DNA of 64,000 bases. It comes from Zygnema cylindricum. Taxonomy: Eukaryota > Streptophyta > Zygnematophyceae > Zygnematales > Zygnemataceae. Position numbers and translations under genes: made by a program. The stretch spans positions 221,944 through 285,943 of the forward strand of contig JBBHKE010003555.1 of assembly GCA_037447655.1 (NCBI GenBank). Direction: 5' to 3'. The notes under the pieces are model-generated. The model was not told the origin of the DNA. It saw only the letters and a program-made list of their open reading frames with translations, and did not search any database. Shown one piece after another: positions 55,946 to 64,000 of this stretch. Within the stretch, counting starts at the first letter, position 1. Every line of letters begins with the position of its first letter.

Positions 55946-56621
55946 TACGGGAGGCAAGAAATACTTTGGGAATTCAAATGGAGAGATATAAGGGGAAAAG
56001 GATCATTAGACTTACTCACAAAAAAGCAATAGGTAACATGCTTGAGAAATTCTAGATAGAAAAGGTAAACAGTTGTACTAATCCCATGGACTTGAAGAAA
56101 GTAAGTGATGGAAGTGTAGAAAGAGGAGTGGTAATTTTAGATAATCAAATTAGTCCAGAAGAGAGGGGGTTTATGAAGTCCATTCCCTACATGCAGATTG
56201 TAGGAAGTCTAATATACTTTATGAACTCTACGAGGCCTGACATAGCGGTAGCAGTTGGAGTACTCAGTAAGAGTCTTAATGATCGTAGGAAGAGAGATGG
56301 AGGCAGCCAAGAGAGTCATGACATATCTGGTTGGAACAAGAGGGTTATGGTTGCATTTGGGAGGGGAGCACACTGACATCACTACTTGGAGTGATGCTTC
56401 TAATGGGGATGCACCAATGAGAAGATGCACTTTCGGGTATGTGTTGTATGTGGGGGAAGGTGTTTGATGTTGAGCAGCAAGCAACAAAAGGTGGTTGCTC
56501 TGTCTACTATGGAGGCTGAGTACATGGCCTCTTGTTCTGTTGTGCAAGAGTTGATGTGGGTAAATTCCTTGTTGCAAGAACTTGGGTATATGAAAAAGGG
56601 AGTACATGAATTGTTTTGTGA
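55946..56621 (+). pseudogene. Copia RT end and RNase H, fragment L second part
   Basis: Resumes in the RT motif (EARNTLGIQMERYKGKRIIRLT) that was cut at 48656, continuing through DLKKVSDGS, SLIYFMNSTRPDIAVAVG, WSDASNGDAP and LSTMEAEYMASC to GVHELFCE. Breaks include a TAG near 56053, a frameshift near 56300 and a TGA at 56467. It ends at 56621, fused to gag of element N. Confidence 0.8.
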
Positions 56622-57460
56622 AATCCACACCTATAGCAACCGGATCTGCTTTCATGTCTCCTATTCCGAGGAATGAGGAGAATGATATCGATACCTGGGA
56701 CTACAACAACATGGCAGCCAAGCATTTTATCCTCCGTCATCTCACACAAGGACTCGCTGGTCCTCATTTACAGGTGGAAAGGGCATCCGATCTGTGGGAT
56801 GTGCTTATAGAGATGTACCGTAGCGGTACTATTCAGGAACAAAAGCTAGCACACCAAAGGATCAATGGATACTTTCACAAAGGAGAGAAGATGCTCGATT
56901 TATGCAATGAGCTGGCTATACTATTCATGGAGTTAGAGTGTGCCGGAAAAGTAGAAACCGAGAAGGCAAAGGTACATTGTTTACTCATGAAACTACCCGA
57001 TGAGTATGAGAACATTGTAAACCGGGTACACGATCTACCGGACTCCAGGTGGGTATGGAATTCAGTAGTTGGTATAATTCTCGTCCGAGAGAATACAATC
57101 AAAATCCGAAGGGGAGTTAAGAACGGACAAGCCTTGGCGGCTAGAGCAAGTTGGAGAAACAAAGATTCACGGAAACCTCTTGGAAGTCATGGAGGGGAAA
57201 ACCTGAAAAATCAATCCGATGAATCCGGAACGAGGGGACCAAAGGGGCTTTGTCACTTTTGTAAGAAACCCGGGCATAACATGGCAGAATGCACCAAACT
57301 GACCCAGCTTCGGATAAAGGAGGGGCAGATCGGGGGTCAAACACGAGGGAAGAAAAAGGCACTTGTCACACAGGTACTCAAGGAGGAATCCGATGAGGAG
57401 GACGACGAACTTCTTTTGGAGGAGGAGTTGGAGGCAAAAACAAAAGTCGAATTCCACTAA
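56622..57460 (+). pseudogene. Copia gag C-terminal two thirds, element N
   Basis: The frame begins in the capsid segment (TPIATGSAFMSPIPRNEEND, TWDYNNMAAKHFILRHLTQ), followed by RSGTIQEQKLAHQR, LLMKLPDEYENIVNRVHDL, IKIRRGVKNGQALA, and an intact zinc knuckle CHFCKKPGHNMAEC (near 57250-57292). The acidic linker ends in a frameshift at about 57455 (one base short in KVE-IP), leading to a TAA at 57458-57460. Confidence 0.85.
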
Positions 57461-57474
57461 AGCAAAAATGTGCT

Positions 57475-59616
57475 TTCGGTGGACTGAAAGGTGAAGGAGG
57501 CTGGATTGTGGATTCAGGTGCATCTATGCACATGTGCAAAGATAAACATATGTTTACTAAGCTGAGAAAGATCCCTACAGCAGAGATTGAATATGGGGAT
57601 GGGAGGGTAGTGACCACTACTTATGTAGGATCGGTAGATCTGAAAGTCGTAGTGGAGGGAAAAACCTCAATAGTTACGTTCTCCGATGTATTGTTTATTT
57701 TGGAGTTAAACAAGAATCTTATCTCTACAACTGTATTAGATGATAAAGGATTTGAAAATAACACCAGAAAAAGAGTCTTTACAGCTAGCTTTGAGGAAGA
57801 TGTGTATTTCACTGCTGAGAAAGGTAGCCAAGGAATGTTGAGGCTTGCTTTAAGTAATGAAAAACTCAAACTTTACTATGCTGGTGTCAATGATATTATG
57901 TTGTGGCATAAGAGACTTGGGCATGTGAATCTAGAAAAGTTAAGAGAAATGAAAAAGTTGGGAGTAGTTGAAGGAATACGCTTTGGGGAAAATGATAATG
58001 TGAGTGATTACAGTGGGTGTGCTCAAGGTAAAGCACACAGATTACCATTCCCAAAGGAAGCAACTTATAAAGGAGAAAAAGTTATGGATTTGGTACACAC
58101 AGACATTTGGGGACCGGCGAGAGCGCCATCACCCGGAGGCAAAAGATTTATGCTAACCATTACTGATGATTGGTCCCAGTACTCCCGAGTATACTTTCTA
58201 AAAAATAAATCAGAAACCCCGGAGTATTTCAAACAATATAAGGTATGGGTCGAGAAACTTCACGAGACCTCAATAAAGAGAGTAAGAAGTGACAATGGAG
58301 GAGAATATACCTCCAATCAGTTTGAAGAGTTCTTAAGGGAGGATGGTGTTCAACATCAAAAGACCGTTCCAGAAAACCCGGAACAGAATGGTGTTGCCGA
58401 GAGATTGAATAGGACACTAAATGATAGTGCACGGAGTATGTTGTCAGATAAAAGGATAGGAAAAAGATTTTGGGCAGAAGCTATGAATTGTGCAAATTAT
58501 TTGAGAAACAGAGTTCTAACTTCGGCGGTGAAAGGCCAAACTCCATATGAGAAATGGACCGGCCGAAAACCAGATCTATCTCATTTAAAGGTTTTCGGTA
58601 GTAAAGTCTTCAGTTTAGATACAGATAAATCAAACTGGAAACTAGATCCTAAAAGGAAACCAGGATACTTGCTAGGATATGATGAGGATGTAAAAGGGTA
58701 TAGAGTATATGATCTAAAGAGAGAAGATATAATATTAGTTAAACATCTGGTAGCTATGGATGAAGGGAAGTCGGTAGATCCCTTTAAATCCTCAAAACCA
58801 GTCAGAATCAGAGTTGAGTCAGACAATTCTGATGACTTTCATCTCCCTAACTATCCGGGTTTTCAAGAAGACGATACTCTTGCAGGTTCAGATGATATCC
58901 TTGCAGATTCAAAACAGACAGAGAAAGACTTGAACTTGGAAACGCCAATGACACAAGCGGAAGACGTGGTGGAAACGGATATGGATCCGAGGGACAGGGG
59001 AGAAGCCGTGGTGAATCGAAAGAATCCACGAGAACCATCTATTCCAGCCGCAGATTTTGAGGGAGGGAGAAGAAGCAGCAAAAGGCTTCAAGAGAAACAA
59101 GTTAATAACAAGGTAACTAAACTATCTCACCCGGATGAACCTCAAACATATGAAGAGGCAATGAACTGTCCGGAAAGAAACCAGTGGAAGACGGCCATCA
59201 ATGAAGAGATGACTTCAATCATGGCGGCTGATACATGGGAGCTGGTGGACTGTCCACCCGATAGAAAACCAATTGGATGTAAGTGGGTTTTCAAACTAAA
59301 ACTGAATCCGGACAATACAATTGAGCCGTATAAGGCTCGGTTAGTGGGGAAAGGTTTTACTCAAAAAGAAGGAATAGACTACGAAGAAACCTTCGCTCCG
59401 ATCGTCAGATTTCCCTCGGTTCGAATACTTCTCAGTCTGGCAGCTATAGAAGACATGGAAGTCCACCAGATGGACATAAAGACAACGTTCCTACATGGAG
59501 AACTAGAGGAGGAAATCTTCATGCGACAACCGGAAAGATTCGTGGAACAAGGAGAGGAAAGTAAGGTATGCCGGCTAATCAAATCTCTCTATGGATTGAA
59601 ACAGGCGCCCAGATAG
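57475..59616 (+). pseudogene. Copia protease, integrase and most of RT, element N
   Basis: One open frame of about 710 codons. Protease: WIVDSGASMHMC (57500-57535). Integrase zinc domain: LWHKRLGHVNLEKL...YSGCAQGKAHR. Core: HTDIWGPAR, SDNGGEYTSNQF, NPEQNGVAERLN (D, D, E present). C-terminal module: GYRVYDLKREDIILVKHL. RT: TWELVDCPPD, KPIGCKWVFKLKLN, LVGKGFTQ, MDIKTTFLHGE, SLYGLKQAP. It stops at TAG 59614-59616, where the related copies read Gln in QW. Protease and integrase have no visible lesion. Confidence 0.9.
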
Positions 59617-60720
59617 TGGAACAAGAAACTTGATGAGTTCCTTACCAGTCTGGGATACTTTCGCATAAGTTCAGACCATTCAATTTATGTTTTTGAAGAT
59701 GAGGAAGGTGTCATCTTTATTGCAATTTACGTTGATGATCTTCTTGTTTAAGTAAGTCATAAAAGAAAATTAACAAACTAAAAACAGATCTAAAGGGAAG
59801 ATTCGAAATGAAAGATATGGGGGAGGCTAGATATATTTTGGGAATACAAGTAGAGAGAAATAGGAAAAAGAGGATAATTAGATTAACTCAGAAAGAGGCA
59901 ATTGGAAACATGCTGGAAAAGTTTAAGATGAACAAAGCCAACAGTTGCACGACTCCCATGGATCTAAAGAAGGGAAGTGAGGGGAGTGAGGAAGGAGACA
60001 TCCTAATTCTAGATGAGAAGTAGGTCCAGAAGAGAAGAAGTTTATGCAGACTATTCCATACACACAGGTAGTGGGCAGTCTGATATATTTCATGAATTGT
60101 ACCAGACCGGATTTGGTAGCAGCTGTAGGAGTGCTAAGTAGGAGTCTGAATGCTCCTACCAAAAGGGATTGGGAAGCACCAAAAAGGGTCCTCAGATATC
60201 TCATAGGAACTAGGGATCTATGGCTGCTTCTGGGTGGGGAAAACACAGACATCACCACTTGGAGTGATGCCAGCTATGGGGATGCTCCGATGAGAAGATG
60301 TACATCTGGATATGTGTTGTATGTGGGGAATGGTGCTTGTTGCTGGAGCAGTAAGCAGCAAAAGGTCATTGCTCAGTCTACCATGGAGGCAGAGTATATG
60401 GCATCTTGCTCTGCTGTGAAGGAATTGATGTGGGTTAAATCCTTGCTTGGTGAATTGGGGCATCTTAAGAGTGGAATTCAAAAAATATTCTGTGATAATC
60501 AAGCAGCAATTGCAATTGCTGCTAATCCCAAACATCATTTTAAAGCAAAACACATGGACATCAGACTTAGCTTTGTTAGGGAAAAGGTGGAGAACAAAAT
60601 AATTAGTATAGAATACAGACCAAACAGTGAGATGGTGGCAAACAAGATGACCAAGCCGGTACCTTCTCCTAAATTAATTTTTTGCAGAGAGAGATGTGGA
60701 CTTAAAATCAAAAGTGACTA
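59617..60720 (+). pseudogene. Copia RT end and RNase H, element N
   Basis: After the TAG the RT frame continues NKKLDEFLTSLGYFRIS, with the catalytic AIYVDDLLV, then a one-base deletion near 59750 and another at about 60020. RNase H 60044-60721 is open: WSDASYGDAP, QSTMEAEYMAS, CDNQAAIAI and the C-terminal PSPKLIFCRERCGLKIKSD. Confidence 0.85.
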
Positions 60721-61250
60721 GAAAATAAGGGGAGTGTTGAAATAAAATGTATTTTCTAGGTTAGTAAAAAGATTTAAATAAGAGCAGGAAAAAGCAGAGG
60801 CAGTCTGCTTCTAGCTTCTCTCTCTAGCCCCCATACTTGTCGTAGTCACTAAAGGCTGGTGAGGAAGCTAGAGCCATGGCTGCCTATGCTTCTTCTAGAG
60901 TCAGAAGGCAGATCCTTGGTAAACTTACCAAAAGGATTGACGGACCCAGGATTTGATCCTGGTACCTATCATCCGTCAAAGGAGCCGTTAGTCTTACCCT
61001 GTAATCTAAGACCAGTGCTGAAGTATATAGGGTACGATAGCTACTTAAAGATGACGAAAAAGAGAAGTTCGATTTACTAAAAAACGGGCCACAATCACAC
61101 AGACACAGTTAAAAATAGAATTACACCGGAAATGTACTACTTGTATTTTTAACGGCTATAAATTAAGGCCGACATTAATTTAACGACGGAGAAAGAAGCC
61201 GGCATCGCGGAATGGTCGATTTGGCGATTTTCGGTCACAACCACAACGGG

Positions 61251-61505
61251 TGACACGTGGCAGCATGACATTCGATGACGGCATCTCCGGGACATATTCT
61301 GGAAAACCTGGATATGGCAGGCGTCGTCTTTCTGGCCATATCGTACAATGGCCGTAGAGAAAGTACTTCAAACAGGGTACCTTTTTGTACTGTACACTCA
61401 ATTGATTGGTTCCGTACATCAGTAGGAGAGGGTTTAGAGAGGGGTTTAGGACTTAGAAAATTAGAGGTAGCCGCCTCTCTCTCTCAGAGAGCTTTTGTAT
61501 AAAAG
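61251..61505 (+). promoter_or_regulatory. Predicted LTR promoter of element N: G-box, GTAC cluster, CCAAT box, TATA box
   Basis: In order: TGACACGTGGCA (61251-61262, ABRE/G-box), six GTAC tetramers in 61342-61417, GATTGG (inverse CCAAT, 61404-61409), and TATAAAAG (61498-61505). Transcription should start about 30 bases later, near the first hairpin. The same order is found in the other LTRs, reversed in minus copies. Confidence 0.55.
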
Positions 61506-61532
61506 GGTCATCTTTGACAATTGATAATTAAC

Positions 61533-61616
61533 TGCTCAGGGGAGCAAATTCAAGGATTCGAGCAAATTCAAGGATTCTTTTTGTGGCAGACTCAGGGGAG
61601 TCAGCCCTTCCAAGGG
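61533..61616 (+). other. Tandem small hairpins at the predicted RNA 5' end
   Basis: TGCTCAGGGGAGCA (61533-61546), GACTCAGGGGAGTC (61589-61602) and CCCTTCCAAGGGG (61604-61616) can each form a stem with an AGG-type loop. An 18-base tandem duplication (GAGCAAATTCAAGGATTC, near 61542-61577) sits between the first two. Equivalent hairpins occur at 22423, 27853, 35210, 46987 and, reversed, in the minus LTRs. Confidence 0.55.
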
Positions 61617-61747
61617 GTGCAGTCTGGTCAGTCTGTACTCTGTCAGGGTGTCAGCAATATTCAGACAAAGCTTAAAGAACTGAAGTTATCCTAGAGGCTT
61701 CTAGCAAGCTGCCTACACATAGTACCTATGGAGGTCTCAGAGTTGCA

Positions 61748-62129
61748 GCCACATGGCGCCACATTATTTGATACCGGAGAAGATGGGAGGATGAACCATC
61801 GCTCCCAATTTGACAAGTGTCACCTTGTAGACTTTGTCGTACAATAGTCGTACAATAAGTACATTGCCCATTGTACCTTCTTGTACTATAAAGTGTTCTT
61901 ATTGGACTAAGGTTTAGTACTCAGTAGTTATGAGTAGGCAGACGAAGACTTAGTGATATTTAGGGACCTCTCTCTAAGAGGGCTTGTAACTATATAGGTC
62001 ATCTTTGACAAGCCATAACTAATTGCTCAAGGGAGCAAATTCAGTGATTCTTTTTGCGTTTAACTCAAGGGAGTCTTGTCCTCACAGAGGTGAGGGTTGT
62101 CAAAATGTTTTTGTGCCTAGGCTGCGCTT
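61748..62129 (+). mobile_element. Truncated LTR of the B/I subfamily
   Basis: GCCACATGGCGCCACATTATT to GTGCCTAGGCTGCGC matches the second part of the LTR of element I (34930-35300), including hairpins at about 62024-62105. Both outer ends of the LTR are missing. Confidence 0.7.
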
Positions 62130-62601
62130 TGAAATTCTATGGGCTCCATTGCCACACAGAATTCGCAAGTCTAAAGGAAGCTAATCTAGATAGTGCCGAC
62201 TCCAACTTGATATAAAACTAAATGACTGACCCCTTGACAATCAGAAACCCAATATAACTTCACTGTTGTGAAATAACACTTTCTGTGTGCTCAGTTCCAC
62301 CACAGAATGCAAAGTTAGAATATGAGATTTAGACACATTCACCCATTTTGACTTTCCCTAATAAATGCAGCCACCCATGCAGGCAAAGATTCTGACCGAC
62401 TACACATATGTGTAGCCTGGACTCCCCTGAGTCCGGAACAAAAAGAATCACTGAAAATGGTCAACTGAGTTTATTGTTATGGCTGGCCAAAGTTTGCCAT
62501 TTATACAAGGTGCTCTCTGGGAGAGTCAGCTACCTACCACAAATATTTTAAGTTCTAGTCCCTCTCTAAACCCCTTCTATTGAAGTACGGCGCCAATCAC
62601 A
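62130..62601 (-). mobile_element. Truncated D-type LTR (minus)
   Basis: TGAAATTCTATGGGCTCC to CGGCGCCAATCACA, matching the left part of LTR D (18081 onward) and its continuation. It is cut at 62601 by the LTR of element P. Confidence 0.7.
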
Positions 62602-63634
62602 TGCAATTCTGTGTCCTCCATTGGACTACAGAATATAGGAAGCCTCTAGATAGTATTTAACTAACCCACTTTAAGCCACGACCACTTCTGCCCAAGAAGG
62701 CAAACTGATAATTTGACTGCAACCCTGTGCAGCCTGGACTCCTCTGAGTCCGCAGCAAAAAGAATCACTGAAAACGGCCAACTAGCTGATAAGTTATGAG
62801 GCAGTAAAAATGCCAATTTGTACAAACTCTCAAAGGGAGAGGTGACTACCTACCAAAATTTTCTAAGTCTTGATTCTCTCTAATAACTCCTATCTACTGA
62901 AGTACGGACCAATCAGATTACTGTATCGTACACAAAAAGTACTACTGCCGATGTACCTTTTGTACGGCCTATGTACGACAAGGCTATTAAGTGGACGCGT
63001 GTCCCCTTTTCACTCGTCCGTACGTTCCTCAGAATTCCTATGACCGAATGTCATCTCTCCACGTGGCTCCAAGTCATGCCACGTCACAAAACGCCAAAGT
63101 GACCACTCCGGGATTTCGGCGATGATGTGCGCCGTTGGATTTTATGCAAGACGCAATCTTAGCCGTAATAAATACTTGCGCGACATTTGTTTCGATGTCA
63201 AAAAATGCGTGGTATCCGTTTTGAATTAGCGTCGTACGACGTACTTTATATAACTGAATCTATGTACGCCGTATACAGTTCTAGTTAAATGAATTTTATC
63301 CACTCGAACTAAATATATATCTATCACACACCATAGCACTTAGCATTGGTCCTAGTCTATTAGGATAAAGCTGACCGTTACCGGTCAACTTGACGAACCG
63401 CAGGTACCGGATCAAATCTCTGGTCCGTCAAGTATATTTTTAGTAACCGACTTAAAATAGCTCTATGTTGAACTAAGGCAGCCATGGATCAACCTCTCTC
63501 TCTTACCTTCAGTGACTACAACAAGTATGGGGCTAGAGAGCGGAGGTTGAGGCACGTTGTCCGTCCTTTTTCTTTTCCTTTTATAAAAACATATTTAAAC
63601 CTAGAAAATACTCTAGAAATCTATAAATTTCAAC
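62602..63634 (-). mobile_element. 3' LTR of copia element P
   Basis: TGCAATTCTGTGTCCTCC to AAATTTCAACA, 1033 bp, next to the polypurine tract (reverse complement CTCCCCTTATTTT, 63635-63647). It has six GTAC sites at 62900-62990, TCCACGTGGC (63059), the tRNA-like block (63355-63430) with TTTTTAG after it. Its last 300 bp match the start of the window. Confidence 0.85.
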
Positions 63635-63648
63635 ACTCCCCTTATTTT

Positions 63649-64000
63649 CTAGTCTAATTTTAATTTTTCTTTCAACCCGCATTTTTCCCGACAATATTTT
63701 AGTTTAGGAGAGGGCATAGGTTTGGTCATCATGTCAGCCACCATTTCTTCATCAGGTCTATTCACAAGATTTAAAATTTTATTTTCAACTTTTTCTCTTA
63801 CGAAGCTTAATCTTATGTCCATATGTTTTGCTTTGAAATGGTGTTTTCGATTGGCTGTAATTGCAATTGCAGCTTGGTTATCGCAAAAGATTTCATGCAC
63901 TCCCTCCTGCATAAATCCCAGTTCTTGTAACAATGATTTCACCCACATTAGTTCTTTTACAGCAGAACAAGACGCCATATACTCAGCCTCCATAGTAGAC
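63649..64000 (-). pseudogene. RNase H C-terminus of copia element P (cut by window end)
   Basis: Minus-strand reading: STMEAEYMASCSAVKEL, LLQELGFMQEG, IFCDNQAAIAI, MDIRLSFVREKVENKI, ADMMTKPMPSPKLKYCREKCGLKEK, stop. The frame is open through the window edge and keeps the RNase H Glu and Asp motifs visible here. The rest of the element lies to the right. Confidence 0.8.

Larger units (their letters stand above)
56622..61747 (+). mobile_element. Copia element N, 5'-truncated, best preserved pol
   Basis: The 5' LTR, PBS and gag N-terminus are missing. Gag from 56622, pol to 60720, polypurine tract and the 3' LTR (60735-61747) are present. Few lesions are visible in coding sequence: small deletions near 57455, 59750 and 60020 and a nonsense codon at 59614. 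Confidence 0.85.
60735..61747 (+). mobile_element. 3' LTR of element N
   Basis: TGTTGAAATAAAATG...CTCAGAGTTGCA, 1013 bp, preceded by the polypurine tract AAATAAGGGGAG. Includes GCCATGGCTGCC, the antisense tRNA-like block (60940-61000), G-box (61251), GTAC cluster, TATA box and hairpins. Confidence 0.85.

Noticed and set aside
56209-57869. Minus-strand frames over L and N (up to 148 codons)
   Set aside because: Mirror images of gag, protease and RNase H frames; the plus strand explains them.
1-64000. Endogenous pararetrovirus or DNA virus insertion
   Set aside because: All RT sequences carry copia signatures (domain order PR-IN-RT-RNase H, LTRs, polypurine tracts); no movement protein or viral coat motif was seen.

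Overview
The window is a dense pile of nested and broken LTR retrotransposons from a plant nuclear genome. Nearly all coding sequence is Ty1/copia-type pol (order PR-IN-RT-RNase H) or gag. There is one Ty3/gypsy-type element, two small inverted-repeat transposons, a fold-back structure, and no intact host gene that I can recognise. A land plant is suggested by the copia subfamilies, the plant-type G-box/ABRE and CCAAT motifs in the LTRs, a primer-binding site matching plant initiator tRNA-Met, and two AAACCCTAA telo-box motifs in the non-copia stretch. I cannot name the species. No rRNA, true tRNA gene, CRISPR array or bacterial feature was seen.

Layout. 1-306: edge of a minus-strand copia LTR. 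0.4-3.8 kb: decayed minus-strand gag-like reading frame with a zinc knuckle, family unknown. 5.1-8.1 kb: minus-strand copia remnant B (gag pieces, PBS, 5' LTR), broken by LTR A, which itself carries a 734-bp solo LTR of a second family. 8.1-10.3 kb: plus-strand copia fragment C, interrupted by a Ty3/gypsy element (LTR, PBS, gag, protease) that runs into a 10-N gap at 12191. 12.2-18 kb: AT-rich sequence without a convincing gene, holding two related MITEs and a 2-kb fold-back structure that contains a truncated LTR. 18.1-20.5 kb: a solo LTR nested in another solo LTR. 21.6-28.0 kb: element E (two LTRs, full gag-pol, decayed). 28.0-31.9 kb: convergent element F, cut by an LTR of the second family (G). 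33.0-34.5 kb: 3' end of element H. 34.5-47.2 kb: element I, with the complete element K inserted in its protease (36616-43081). 47.2-56.6 kb: fragment L, with complete element M inserted in its reverse transcriptase (48657-55940, 5-bp target duplication). 56.6-61.7 kb: element N, the best preserved pol. 61.7-64 kb: LTR fragments and the 3' end of another minus-strand copia element (P).

How the parts work together. In an intact copia element the LTR gives promoter and polyadenylation signals, the PBS anneals a tRNA primer, and gag-pol gives capsid, protease, integrase, reverse transcriptase and RNase H. Here the PBS just inside the 5' LTR reads GTTATGGGCCCACC. It matches the anticodon arm of initiator tRNA-Met (up to C39) and not its 3' CCA end, which implies Drosophila-copia-like half-tRNA priming. 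It is joined to a small conserved hairpin. The roughly 1-kb LTRs also share a GTAC cluster, a G-box, a TATA box, a run of small hairpins at the predicted RNA 5' end, and an antisense tRNA-like segment with A-box, B-box and T-run. These shared non-coding structures are the most interesting content. All pol genes seen are broken.
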